From contig CANFSP010000002.1 in the NCBI GenBank assembly GCA_947449765.1, positions 186,001 through 250,000 of the forward strand: a stretch of 64,000 nucleotides of DNA, read 5' to 3'. The position numbers and the translations under genes were made by a program. The DNA is from Actinomycetota bacterium (GTDB taxonomy: Bacteria > Actinomycetota > Actinomycetes > Actinomycetales > Microbacteriaceae). Positions 42,662 to 50,579 of this stretch are shown here, piece by piece. Every line of letters starts with the position of its first letter. The stretch's first letter is position 1. The notes beneath the pieces were generated by a model. That model was not told the origin of the DNA, searched no databases, and worked only from the letters and a program-made list of their open reading frames with translations.

Positions 42662-43426
42662 GTGAAACGAGCAATCATGCTGTGCCTTATTCTCGGCGTG
42701 GCGACCGGGCTCAGTGCCTGTGACGGTGGCACTGAAGAAACTCAAGGTTCGTCTCAAACCGAGCAAGGGCAGTCGCTTCAACTGCCCGACGTGGCGGAAT
42801 TTGCGGCAGACAAATCCGACCAGGTGCCCATTGACCTCAGCTCAGTGAGTGCAGTTGCCCCGTACCTGGGGAAATCTTCATCGATGCCGCATCAGGGAAT
42901 GCACTTTAATTTCCGTGGCGACGGGGTGTTTGCTCAGCAACTCGAGCCGTCAAAGTACCCCGCCGTTTACGCCGTCGAGGATGGCGTGATGACCATGGTG
43001 GAGTCACTCCATCACAACGGTCAAAACGATCGGTACGGGTTCTCCATCCAATTCGCCAACGCTGGCGGTGACCCGGTCACGCTCAACTACTCGCTTGAGC
43101 CGTTCATTCCTGAGCCCTCTCCGGGTTTATATGCGCAGTTCATTCTTGTCAAGAATGGCCAGAGCGTGAAGAAGGGTGACCAACTCGGGTACCTCTACGT
43201 GCCGCCCGGTTTGTTGCAGGGCCCGCACCTGCACCTCGACGTGAATATCGGGCAATCCAAATACCCGCCTGCCCTTTTTTCTGCTTCGGCGGTGAGCCAG
43301 ATGCAGGCAAAATTCGGTGACCCAGGTGGCACCGAAAATGGCACCCCGTTACCGGCATGTATTGGTTACAAAATCGCGGCCAGTGAGAATCCGTTTGCTT
43401 CGGCAGCTTCGGAGTGCCTCAACTAA
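42662..43426 (+). CDS. Lipoprotein with an M23 (LytM)-like domain, metal site altered
   Basis: A 254-residue exported protein. GTG at 42662 follows GGAGG; the signal runs MKRAIMLCLILGVATG to lipobox LSAC. The C-terminal domain resembles M23 peptidases, with PHLHLDV supplying the usual His-x-His. The first metal motif is MPHQGMHFNF, where the Asp expected four residues after the His is a His. It may thus be a non-catalytic, regulatory LytM-like protein, as in some divisome activators, or bind metal differently. Acts at the cell wall, if the fold is right. Confidence 0.7.
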   Translation: MKRAIMLCLILGVATGLSACDGGTEETQGSSQTEQGQSLQLPDVAEFAADKSDQVPIDLSSVSAVAPYLGKSSSMPHQGMHFNFRGDGVFAQQLEPSKYPAVYAVEDGVMTMVESLHHNGQNDRYGFSIQFANAGGDPVTLNYSLEPFIPEPSPGLYAQFILVKNGQSVKKGDQLGYLYVPPGLLQGPHLHLDVNIGQSKYPPALFSASAVSQMQAKFGDPGGTENGTPLPACIGYKIAASENPFASAASECLN

Positions 43427-43561
43427 TTTCCACTCCGTTACCTCAGGCCCGATCCCTGTGCGGAGATTCACACCGTAAATTCACGAAGATCGAATCGTGA
43501 AATGCACGGTTAGTCTGTTGTCAGCAATCGCCAGTTAGATTGCCCGACTGAAAGAGACACC

Positions 43562-44596
43562 ATGACCACGGTTCTTCTGACCGGTGCTAGCGGATACATC
43601 GGCAAGCACATCACCCTGCGCCTGCTGAGTGACGGTTACGCGGTGAAGGCGTCCGTTCGTAACAGCGCGAAAGCCGATGAGGTTCGTGCCGCCATGAAAG
43701 CGCACCTCCCCGTGGGTTTCGATCTGGAAGGCAAGCTCAGTTTCGTCGAGCTGGACCTCGAAAGTGATGCCGGTTGGGATGAGGCTATCCGCGGCGTTGA
43801 CGTGCTCATCCACAGTGCGTCACCGTTTCCCATTGCGTCGCCTAAGGATGAGTCCGAGGTGATTCGCCCGGCCGTTGAGGGCACACGTCGCGCACTTTCG
43901 GCTGCAAACAAAGCCGGCGTCACGCGCGTGATACTGACCTCGTCGGTGGCCGCCATTTATGGCACCGACCTGCCCGCAGGCAAGACAGAATTCGACGAAG
44001 ACGTGTGGACCGACATCACGCATCGAGTCGGGCGGGTGACCTACACGAAATCGAAGACGCTTGCCGAGAAGGCCGCGTGGGATTACATCGCCAGCGATGC
44101 GCCGGAGATTGTGCTCACCACGATCAACCCGGTACTCGTCGTCGGCGCTCCGCTCGATCGCCACTTCGGCTCGTCGGTCTCGGTGGTTGAGCGCATCCTC
44201 AACGGCAAAGATCCGATGTTGCCCGACCTGTCATTCTCGCTGGTCGATGTGGTCGACGTAGCTGCGATGCACGTTCTCGCAATCAGCACCGAGGCTGCCA
44301 AGGGTCAGCGCTTAATCGCCAGTGCCGGCACGCGAACCTTTGTCCAGATCGCCAAAGCCATCAAGGATGCGTACCCGAAGCGCAAGGTGACGACGACTCA
44401 GGCGCCGAGCATCCTTATTCGGTTCCTGGCTCTATTTGATGGCGAGATCAGGGCGGTACTGCCAACGCTCGGTAAACACATCGGTGTGAGCTCAGCCAAG
44501 GCGCAGAAGGTGTTGGGCATCACGTTCATTGCGCCTGAAAAGTCGTTGGCGCAAACCGCGAAGTACCTCATCGACAACGGGTTTGTGAAGCCGTAG
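43562..44596 (+). CDS. NAD-dependent epimerase/dehydratase (dihydroflavonol reductase-like)
   Basis: Extended SDR of 344 residues: cofactor motif TGASGYIGKH at residues 7-16, VLIHSASPFPIASPKDE, TSSVAAIYG and catalytic YTKSK. This pattern is typical of the dihydroflavonol-4-reductase/cinnamoyl-CoA reductase-like group; bacterial members reduce aldehydes and ketones of varied kind. Likely cytoplasmic, NADPH-linked, and monocistronic: both neighbours face other directions or stand well apart. Confidence 0.9.
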   Translation: MTTVLLTGASGYIGKHITLRLLSDGYAVKASVRNSAKADEVRAAMKAHLPVGFDLEGKLSFVELDLESDAGWDEAIRGVDVLIHSASPFPIASPKDESEVIRPAVEGTRRALSAANKAGVTRVILTSSVAAIYGTDLPAGKTEFDEDVWTDITHRVGRVTYTKSKTLAEKAAWDYIASDAPEIVLTTINPVLVVGAPLDRHFGSSVSVVERILNGKDPMLPDLSFSLVDVVDVAAMHVLAISTEAAKGQRLIASAGTRTFVQIAKAIKDAYPKRKVTTTQAPSILIRFLALFDGEIRAVLPTLGKHIGVSSAKAQKVLGITFIAPEKSLAQTAKYLIDNGFVKP

Positions 44597-44645
44597 TTCG
44601 CTCGGGCGTACTTGCCTGAGTGTGCCTGATGTCGGTTGTCTGGAC

Positions 44646-45050
44646 CTAGAACTTCGCGTCGATTTCTGAGATGAGTGCCTCGACCTTGGCCTTGATTTCG
44701 TCGCGAATGGGGCGAACCTCATCGACGCCCTTGCCAGCCGGATCGTTCAGCGGCCAGTCGAGGTAGGTCTTTCCGGGGAAGAATGGGCACGCGTCGCCGC
44801 ATCCCATGGTGATCACATAGTCCGAATCCTGCACGGACTCGGTCGTGAGAACTTTGGGCACGCTGTTCGCAATGTCGATGCCCTCCTCGGCCATCGCTGC
44901 AATTGCCGACGGGTTGACTTGGTCTTTCGGTTCGGTCCCTGCGGAGAGAACCTGGATGCGGTCACCGGCCAAATGCTGGAGGTAGCCGGCGGCCATTTGC
45001 GAGCGACCAGCATTGTGGACGCAGACGAACAGAACGGTTGCTTTGGTCAT
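44646..45050 (-). CDS. arsC: Arsenate reductase, low-molecular-weight phosphatase type (ArsC)
   Basis: A 134-residue protein with the P-loop CVHNAGRSQ: nucleophile C10 and R16. Two more cysteines, C84 and C88 in MGCGDACPF, are placed like the redox relay of thioredoxin-coupled ArsC, and the LDWPLNDPAGK aspartate follows. It reduces arsenate to arsenite in the cytoplasm. No arsR, arsB or acr3 gene is next to it, so efflux must be encoded elsewhere. The thiol donor could be thioredoxin or mycothiol. Confidence 0.9.
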   Translation of the reverse strand: MTKATVLFVCVHNAGRSQMAAGYLQHLAGDRIQVLSAGTEPKDQVNPSAIAAMAEEGIDIANSVPKVLTTESVQDSDYVITMGCGDACPFFPGKTYLDWPLNDPAGKGVDEVRPIRDEIKAKVEALISEIDAKF

Positions 45051-45223
45051 GGCGGTTTCCAGCTCTAGTCAGTGGCAGATCGGCAACATGGGATGCACGT
45101 CGAAACTCTAGCCGGCAAACGTGTCTCACCGGCTAACGATTCAATAATTTTCGCAGGAGAAAAGGAGTAGTTTCTGACTGTGGCCATTACAACTCACCTC
45201 GGAGAAACCTCAGGTGGGTGCTC

Positions 45224-45871
45224 ATGACGACAATGCCCATGTTCCCGCTCGGTTCGGTGCTATTTCCGGCAATGCCGTTGACTCTTCGCATCTTCGAGGA
45301 GCGTTACCTGCGGCTGCTCGGCGACTTGATGACCGCAGATACGCCTCAATTCGGCGTTGTCGGCATTGCCCGGGGCTCAGAAGTTGGCGGCGGTGAAGGT
45401 CGTATGTCGATAGGCACCATCGCGTCGGTCACCGAGATCGGAACAACGGGTGAGTTCCTTGGTCTTGAGTCCGTTGGCGCTCAACGATTTCACGTCACAC
45501 AGTGGCTACCCGATGACCCCTATCCTCTTGCGAACATCGAGTTCATCCCGGACCTCATATGGGATGACACGCTCATGCCGGCTCGCGTGCACCTTGAGGC
45601 TCAAGTCCGCAGTCTCCTCGCGTTTGCGAGTGAATTCGGGCAGCTCCAGTTCGGCCCGGACTTCGAGTTGAGTCATGACCCGGTAGCGGCGTGCTGGCAA
45701 TTGGCGGGTGTGCTGCCCGTCGGTGAGCTCGACCGATTCGATCTGCTCAGCTCCCAGTCAGTCGAGGAACTCATCTCGCAGACTCACACGATTGTTGCGG
45801 AAGCCGATGACACCTTGCGTGCGCTGCTCGCGAGTGATGACGGTCAACTCGAGTCGCCTGACGACCTCTAA
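45224..45871 (+). CDS. LON substrate-binding-domain protein
   Basis: A 215-residue protein consisting of the N-terminal LON (PUA-like) domain only: MFPLGSVLFPAMPLTLRIFEERYLRLLGDL at the start, then VGTIASV-like strands and a C-terminal helical part. It has no AAA or protease domain. Such stand-alone proteins are widespread in actinobacteria with no assigned role. ATG at 45224 follows AGGTGG; an in-frame GTG lies at 45218. Confidence 0.85.
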   Translation: MTTMPMFPLGSVLFPAMPLTLRIFEERYLRLLGDLMTADTPQFGVVGIARGSEVGGGEGRMSIGTIASVTEIGTTGEFLGLESVGAQRFHVTQWLPDDPYPLANIEFIPDLIWDDTLMPARVHLEAQVRSLLAFASEFGQLQFGPDFELSHDPVAACWQLAGVLPVGELDRFDLLSSQSVEELISQTHTIVAEADDTLRALLASDDGQLESPDDL

Positions 45872-45926
45872 TCTTGTCGCCCTACTGAAGGTCTCTGTGA
45901 GTGACCTGTTGAATGGTCTGCGAGAC

Positions 45927-46325
45927 TTACTGCACGTGCTCCGGGTTCATCCAGAACAAATCCCATGCGTGCCCGTCGAGGTCTTCGAAACCCCAGCTGA
46001 ACATGAAACCCATGTCCTGCGGGTCATTCACGCGCGTGGCACCGAGATCGAATGCCTTCTCTGAAATCCTTCGCACCTCTTCTGCCGATGTGCAGGAGAA
46101 CGAGAAGAGTGCCTCAACCGTGTCGTGCTCGGCAATCTTCTTTGGCGTGAAGGTGGCGAACTTATCCTTTTCAACGAGCATCACGAAGATGTGCTCGGAA
46201 AAAATCATGCATGTCGACGATTCATCGGTGAACTGCGGGTTGAAGGTGAAGCCCAGTTCGCTGAAGAAAGCAACCGATCGCTTGAGGTTTTCGATCGGGA
46301 GGTTCACGAAGATTTGACTAAACAT
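45927..46325 (-). CDS. VOC (glyoxalase/extradiol fold) family protein
   Basis: A 132-residue single-domain VOC protein, with IFVNLPIENLKRSVAFFSELGF at the N-terminus and GFEDLDGHAWDLFWM at the end, a pattern common to the PhnB/YaeR-like uncharacterised branch. Metal binding is possible through the C-terminal Glu/His. It is followed upstream on the same strand by a second VOC gene 14 nt away, so the pair forms an operon. Substrate unknown; antibiotic binding is one family function. Confidence 0.85.
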   Translation of the reverse strand: MFSQIFVNLPIENLKRSVAFFSELGFTFNPQFTDESSTCMIFSEHIFVMLVEKDKFATFTPKKIAEHDTVEALFSFSCTSAEEVRRISEKAFDLGATRVNDPQDMGFMFSWGFEDLDGHAWDLFWMNPEHVQ

Positions 46326-46338
46326 GTGTGCTTTCTTC

Positions 46339-46701
46339 CTAATTGGTGACCGCGAACCAGCGGCCCTCGTTGTCTGAGAAAGCGAAAGCGGGGATGCCGC
46401 CGTGCTCTCCGGGTTCCATCGCCTGCACTCCGGCGGCTACCAACTTTGCGTGGGCGGCGTGTAGGTCCTCAACATGAAACGCGATTGACGGGGTAGCCAA
46501 GTCAAGATTGTTTGGGTTGTTTTCCATCAGTGCCAATGGAACCAACTCAAGGGAAAATGACTGGTCGGAAAAACCAACTTGCACGATCGAGAACTCGCCA
46601 GCTTTCTTGCGACCCTTCTCCACCATGCCAACCTGCTCGGTCCAGAACTTCAGACACGCATCAGCGTCGTGGACATACAGGACAACGTAACCAACACGCA
46701 T
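46339..46701 (-). CDS. VOC family protein (second)
   Basis: A 120-residue VOC protein: MRVGYVVLYVHDADACLKFWTEQVGM start, IAFHVEDLHAAHAKLVAAGV centre and FAFSDNEGRWFAVTN end, resembling glyoxalase I-like or bleomycin-resistance-like folds. The ATG at 46701 is chosen since the longer frame upstream shows no VOC homology. The conserved Glu near the C-terminus of true glyoxalases is replaced by F-A-V, so that activity is doubtful. First gene of a two-VOC operon. Confidence 0.82.
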   Translation of the reverse strand: MRVGYVVLYVHDADACLKFWTEQVGMVEKGRKKAGEFSIVQVGFSDQSFSLELVPLALMENNPNNLDLATPSIAFHVEDLHAAHAKLVAAGVQAMEPGEHGGIPAFAFSDNEGRWFAVTN

Positions 46702-46774
46702 GGATTCTCCACATCTTTCGAGTAACGAATACCATCGTAGGCTCGCGCGTAAGACAAAAGCCCCAGATGCCTCG

Positions 46775-46793
46775 GCAACGAAAAGGACGCCCC
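46775..46793. repeat. 19-bp direct repeat, left copy
   Basis: GCAACGAAAAGGACGCCCC is identical to 48013-48031, where it forms half of a terminator. The two copies bracket the MarR/DUF4188 gene pair. The rest of the 210-nt gap 46702-46911 shows no gene. Confidence 0.8.
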
Positions 46794-46911
46794 TACTGGC
46801 TTGATGCAGTTCGCAATCGCTTTCTACGCCATCCTTCGACGCCAATTAGCGTGCTTCTAAGACTGTTCGAAGGTGCTGAAGCATGAGAGTCAGCATCGGT
46901 GGGGAAGGTGC

Positions 46912-47340
46912 CTAGTGCTTTGCGCGGAGCAGTCGAAGCATTTTTTGGAGTTCGCTTCGCAACAACTCCTGGTCGAATTCCTGAGAGTTGGTGATTGTCG
47001 CCAAAAATCGCTGCTCCAGAAAGTCTCCGGCCGATTTGGCGAGTGTGATTCCCTCAGGAGTAAGGGAAGTTAGCACACGCTTGGAATCGCCAGGTGCTTG
47101 ATTGGTGGCTACTAAGGCTCTATCGAGGAACCATCCGATTCGCTTGCTGACAGCACCTTTTGTGACGCCAAGGGCCTCAGCAAGGCGGGTGACGTCTGTT
47201 TCATTGGCCTCAAGCAGGATGACAAGAAAAACGAACTGGCTATAAGTGATCCCGAACTCGCCTCTGAGCAACGAGTCGGCCTGACCGTTCATCTCTCGAA
47301 CGAGGTCGTTGAGCAGAAAACTGATGCGATTTTCAACCAT
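46912..47340 (-). CDS. MarR-family transcriptional regulator
   Basis: A 142-residue winged-helix repressor: helix-turn-helix VTRLAEALGVTKGAVSKRIGWFLDRALV with wing GDSKRVLTSLTPEG, flanked by dimerisation helices. It is divergent from the DUF4188 gene, with two GTTTAC palindromes in between. Its base composition is visibly more AT-rich than that of its neighbours, in line with acquisition from elsewhere. It probably represses itself and the DUF4188 gene until a small phenolic or similar ligand is bound; the ligand is unknown. Confidence 0.88.
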   Translation of the reverse strand: MVENRISFLLNDLVREMNGQADSLLRGEFGITYSQFVFLVILLEANETDVTRLAEALGVTKGAVSKRIGWFLDRALVATNQAPGDSKRVLTSLTPEGITLAKSAGDFLEQRFLATITNSQEFDQELLRSELQKMLRLLRAKH

Positions 47341-47347
47341 TTATTTA

Positions 47348-47361
47348 GTTTACGTGTATAC
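47348..47361. promoter_or_regulatory. Candidate MarR operator 1
   Basis: GTTTACGTGTATAC is an imperfect inverted repeat 8 nt before the marR start. Confidence 0.6.
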
Positions 47362-47367
47362 AATAAA

Positions 47368-47381
47368 GTTTACTTGTAAAC
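47368..47381. promoter_or_regulatory. Candidate MarR operator 2
   Basis: GTTTACTTGTAAAC has two perfectly inverted 6-bp arms. Its centre lies exactly 20 bp (two helical turns) from that of operator 1, so two dimers could bind on one face. Confidence 0.65.
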
Positions 47382-47403
47382 CAAAATGAGGGGAGTGGGA
47401 AAA

Positions 47404-47877
47404 ATGGCAAAAGTGCAGAGCGGGAGATTGACTGCAGTGCCCGAAGGAGGTTTCGTGCTGTTTCTCATTGGCATGAGATTCAATAACCTATTTGCAGTCC
47501 ACCGTTGGTTGCCGGCATTTCTCGCGATGCCCAGAATGCTTAAAGAGCTGTACACGAATAGTGACTTGGGCTTCAAATCATATGAAATGTGGGTGGGGCG
47601 CACTTTGATCTTGGTCCAGTACTGGGAAAGTTCAGAGAAACTCATCGAATACGCAAAAGCCAAGGATTCAGAGCACTTGCCAGCTTGGCGAGCCTTCAAT
47701 ACGGCAGCCATGAAGTCACGTGCTGTCGGCATCTGGCATGAAACCTACGTCGTTGATCAGGGCAAGACTGAGAATGTTTACATGAACATGCCTAAGTTTG
47801 GCTATGGCAAAGTTGGCAAACTCGTTCCCGCTCAGGGCAGGCGCAATAGCGCTGAAGGCCGCTTCTCACAGAAGTAA
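47404..47877 (+). CDS. DUF4188 (monooxygenase-like) protein
   Basis: A 157-residue protein of the DUF4188 family: FVLFLIGMRFNNLFAVHRWLPAFLAMPRMLKELY, then GRTLILVQYWESSEKLIEYAKAKDSEHLPAWRAFN and GIWHETYVV. The fold is a dimeric alpha/beta barrel and members are often called fumigatin-monooxygenase-like, without proof of activity. The ATG at 47404 is preferred; an ATG at 47386 lies next to operator 2. Its AT-richer composition matches the divergent marR gene, its probable regulator. Confidence 0.82.
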   Translation: MAKVQSGRLTAVPEGGFVLFLIGMRFNNLFAVHRWLPAFLAMPRMLKELYTNSDLGFKSYEMWVGRTLILVQYWESSEKLIEYAKAKDSEHLPAWRAFNTAAMKSRAVGIWHETYVVDQGKTENVYMNMPKFGYGKVGKLVPAQGRRNSAEGRFSQK

Positions 47878-48012
47878 TGAAACTGAAAAAGCCCCAAAGC
47901 AAGCTGTGGCATTTCCGTGCGGAGAATGGTCCCCACCGCGACCGGCAAAGCGTTGCTTTGCTTGGCGGCGTGGGCCCAGATTCGAACGAGTTCGAATCCC
48001 GCGATCCAGCCA

Positions 48013-48031
48013 GCAACGAAAAGGACGCCCC
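48013..48031. repeat. 19-bp direct repeat, right copy
   Basis: Identical to 46775-46793. It includes the left arm of the terminator at 48014-48054. The 130 nt before it hold no gene; a TTCGAATC T-loop-like stretch at about 47992 may be a decayed tRNA end. Confidence 0.8.
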
Positions 48032-48054
48032 ATGACGGAGCGTCCTTTTCGTTG
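48014..48054. terminator. Terminator of tRNA-Ser (bidirectional hairpin)
   Basis: A 15-bp perfect stem CAACGAAAAGGACGC (48014-48028) / GCGTCCTTTTCGTTG (48040-48054) with an 11-nt loop abuts the tRNA 3' end. Each arm carries an A4 or T4 run. Confidence 0.8.
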
Positions 48055-48140
48055 GCGGAGAATGGGGGATTCGAACCCCCGAGGGCTTTCACCCAACACG
48101 CTTTCCAAGCGTGCGCCATAGGCCACTAGGCGAATTCTCC
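48053..48140 (-). tRNA. tRNA-Ser (anticodon GGA), CCA encoded
   Basis: On the minus strand the acceptor GGAGAAT pairs with ATTCTCC, followed by discriminator G and an encoded CCA. The anticodon stem CACGC/GCGTG holds loop TTGGAAA, giving anticodon GGA (reads UCC/UCU). A long variable arm and the T-loop TTCGAAT flanked by GGGGG/CCCCC are as expected for a class II tRNA. Confidence 0.95.
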
Positions 48141-48204
48141 AGATGCGCAAAGCATCCCGACAAGTCTAACCGGGCACAGGAGGTGCCGAACACACCGGGC
48201 ACCT

Positions 48205-48224
48205 GGCACCCACCAGTGGGTGCC
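48205..48224. repeat. Short inverted repeat upstream of tRNA-Ser
   Basis: GGCACCCAC and GTGGGTGCC pair perfectly over 9 bp with a 2-nt loop, in the 240-nt gap between tRNA-Ser and the divergent ugd gene. Nothing else was identified in that gap. Confidence 0.5.
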
Positions 48225-48380
48225 TCGCTGGACCAACTCATCCCGAACCTGTCCAGCGGGTAAACGGCGGGCAACCACCCGGCTCAGGGAGGCAACCAAA
48301 CGGCAAACTCTGGCGCACGGTTGCGTGAACTAAGCCCCTTTTGCGGGTTGCCTGCATCCACGCGTTTCTATCCTGAAGAC

Positions 48381-49715
48381 GTGAAGAAAACCGTTGCCGT
48401 TATTGGTTTGGGATATCTCGGAGCGACCACCGCTGTTGCGCTCTCACTAGTTGGTCACCGAGTCATCGGAATTGATCCGGACGAGAAAAAGGTTGCGTCG
48501 TTGCGCGCCGGTCGGGTTCCCTTCTACGAGCCGGGTCTTGACGAAGCGCTTGGTGAGGCACTCGCCACCAAAGAACTTGAATTTGTCACCGCGCACGACG
48601 AATCGAGTCACGAAGTTGACGTCTTTCTGCTGTGCGTGGGAACGCCGCAATCACGCACGGGACTTGGCGCTGACCTGCAGTACCTTGAGGCCTCGATTGA
48701 CGGCCTCGCACCCTACCTCCGCGCTGAAGCCGTGGTCGTCGGCAAGTCAACGGTTCCGGTGGGCACGGCCGCCTACCTCAAACAGCGCCTAAGCAGCCTG
48801 GTCGACTTTGCCCCCAACTTTGCCTGGAACCCCGAATTCCTGCGCGAGGGTACTGCTCTCAAAGACACCCTCACACCAGACCGCCTGGTTATCGGCACAT
48901 CCGATTCATACAGCGAGCAGGTCCTTCGTGAGCTCTACCAGCCGCTCACCGAAAACGGCGTGCCGCTCGTCTCGGTGGACATCCCGACTTCGGAGCTCGT
49001 GAAGGTGGCCGCGAACTCGTTCCTCGCCACCAAGATCTCGTTCATCAACGCCATGGCAGAAATTGCCGAAAACGTGGGGGCGGATGCGGTAGCGCTCGCC
49101 GAAGCCATCGGTTACGACGAGCGCATCGGCAACAAGTTCCTCCGCACCGGAATCGGTTTTGGTGGGGGCTGCTTACCCAAAGACATCCGTGCATTCCAAG
49201 CCCGTGCAAACGAGCTCGGCCTCACCGAGTCGGTCTCGTTCCTCGCTCAGGTTGAGGACATCAACTTGCGTCGTCGCACCCGCGTGGTCGACATCGCTGT
49301 TGAGGAACTCGGGGATCTCGCCGGGCGTCGAGTAACCGTGCTCGGCGCAGCCTTCAAACCCGAGACCGATGACATCCGGGACTCGCCCGCGATGGCCGTC
49401 GCTGAGCTGCTCTGGGCTGCCGGTGCCGAAATCACGATGCACGATCCTAAAGCCGGCGACAATGTGCGCCGCATGTATCCGCAGCTCGCTGTGGAGGACC
49501 GCATCGCCGACGCCGTCGCCGGCGCCGATCTTGTTGTGGTTGCCACGGAATGGCGTGACTACGGCTTGGCGGACTCGGCTGAGCTCGGCAAGCTCGTTGC
49601 CAACAAGCTGGTCATCGACGGACGCAACACACTTCCATACCGTCAGTGGCAGCAGAACGGCTGGAAAGTCATTGCCCTCGGACGCAACCTCGACAGCGCA
49701 CTGGTTGGTGTCTAA
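48381..49715 (+). CDS. ugd: UDP-glucose 6-dehydrogenase
   Basis: Oxidises UDP-glucose to UDP-glucuronate with two NAD. The 444 residues contain the Rossmann motif GLGYLG (9-14), the GKSTVPVGTA and NPEFLREGTALKD blocks, the catalytic GFGGGCLPKD with C264 and K267, and the C-terminal GAAFKPETDDIRDSP motif. The GTG at 48381 is taken as start from the Rossmann strand. UDP-glucuronate can feed capsule or glucuronosyl-diacylglycerol glycolipids. An MgtA/PimB-like glycosyltransferase is encoded 1.4 kb further on the other strand. Confidence 0.94.
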   Translation: MKKTVAVIGLGYLGATTAVALSLVGHRVIGIDPDEKKVASLRAGRVPFYEPGLDEALGEALATKELEFVTAHDESSHEVDVFLLCVGTPQSRTGLGADLQYLEASIDGLAPYLRAEAVVVGKSTVPVGTAAYLKQRLSSLVDFAPNFAWNPEFLREGTALKDTLTPDRLVIGTSDSYSEQVLRELYQPLTENGVPLVSVDIPTSELVKVAANSFLATKISFINAMAEIAENVGADAVALAEAIGYDERIGNKFLRTGIGFGGGCLPKDIRAFQARANELGLTESVSFLAQVEDINLRRRTRVVDIAVEELGDLAGRRVTVLGAAFKPETDDIRDSPAMAVAELLWAAGAEITMHDPKAGDNVRRMYPQLAVEDRIADAVAGADLVVVATEWRDYGLADSAELGKLVANKLVIDGRNTLPYRQWQQNGWKVIALGRNLDSALVGV

Positions 49716-49721
49716 GCGTCC

Positions 49722-50579
49722 ATGACCAAATTTTTGTATCGGAGCTATGTAGCGATCGGTGACTCGCTCACCGAAGGCTTGGGTGACACCGAGTTCGATG
49801 CAGACCGTCACGGCAAAGGATGGGCAGATCGCCTGTCGACGCTCCTCGCCTGCGAGGCGGCGAACGCCAACGAGAATTTCGATTACGCCAACCTCGCACT
49901 GCGCGGCTCAAGTTCCCTCGCGATCCTGACGGCACAGCTGGAAACTGCCCTCGAGATGCGTCCGGACCTCGTCACCATCATGACGGGCGCCAACGACTTG
50001 GTGCGCCTTCCCTTGCGCAAGCGCTCGATTGAACGCTTACTTCGGGGTGCCATGATGCGCTTGTACGCCATCGGCGCGCACGTCGTACTCGTCAACACCG
50101 TTCGCCCGACACATCTCGCGATGGCGCGCGTGATGGTGTCCCGTTCGGCACAGATGACTGCACTCATTGAGCGAATCGCTGCCGAATTCGGTGCTCCCGT
50201 GGTTGACCTCCACGGAATGCACGAGTTTGGTCGACTCGACTTGTGGTCGGGCGACTTCGTCCATTTTTCCCATCGCGGGCATGTGGCGATTGCCAATCGT
50301 GTCGCCGAGACACTCGGGCTCGATCTGCGCGACAACACGGATGTTGAACCCGGACCGACGCGCATGACCGTCTCTGACTTCGGCCGCTGGTTCCTCTACG
50401 ACGTCATTCCATTTTGGGTGCGTCGATTCCGCGGCGTGACCGCTGGAACTTTCCTCGAGCCTAAGCAGGACGGGTACGTGCGACTGGTTTCCGCTACGAC
50501 GCGCGAGTGGAGCGACGGCGCTTCATCCATTCGCGAAGTACCCCAATGGGAAACGGCAGCGACGACAGCACGACGATAG
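49722..50579 (+). CDS. SGNH/GDSL hydrolase family protein
   Basis: A 285-residue esterase-like protein with block I GDSL (13-16, Ser15), an oxyanion-type NLALRGSSS, block III GANDLV, and block V DFVHFSHRGH with the Asp and His of the triad. No signal peptide, so cytoplasmic. It starts 6 nt after ugd and forms an operon with it. The last 86 nt overlap the 3' end of the convergent dedA-like gene in antisense. Substrate unknown; a lipid or acylated sugar is likely given the neighbours. Confidence 0.88.
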   Translation: MTKFLYRSYVAIGDSLTEGLGDTEFDADRHGKGWADRLSTLLACEAANANENFDYANLALRGSSSLAILTAQLETALEMRPDLVTIMTGANDLVRLPLRKRSIERLLRGAMMRLYAIGAHVVLVNTVRPTHLAMARVMVSRSAQMTALIERIAAEFGAPVVDLHGMHEFGRLDLWSGDFVHFSHRGHVAIANRVAETLGLDLRDNTDVEPGPTRMTVSDFGRWFLYDVIPFWVRRFRGVTAGTFLEPKQDGYVRLVSATTREWSDGASSIREVPQWETAATTARR

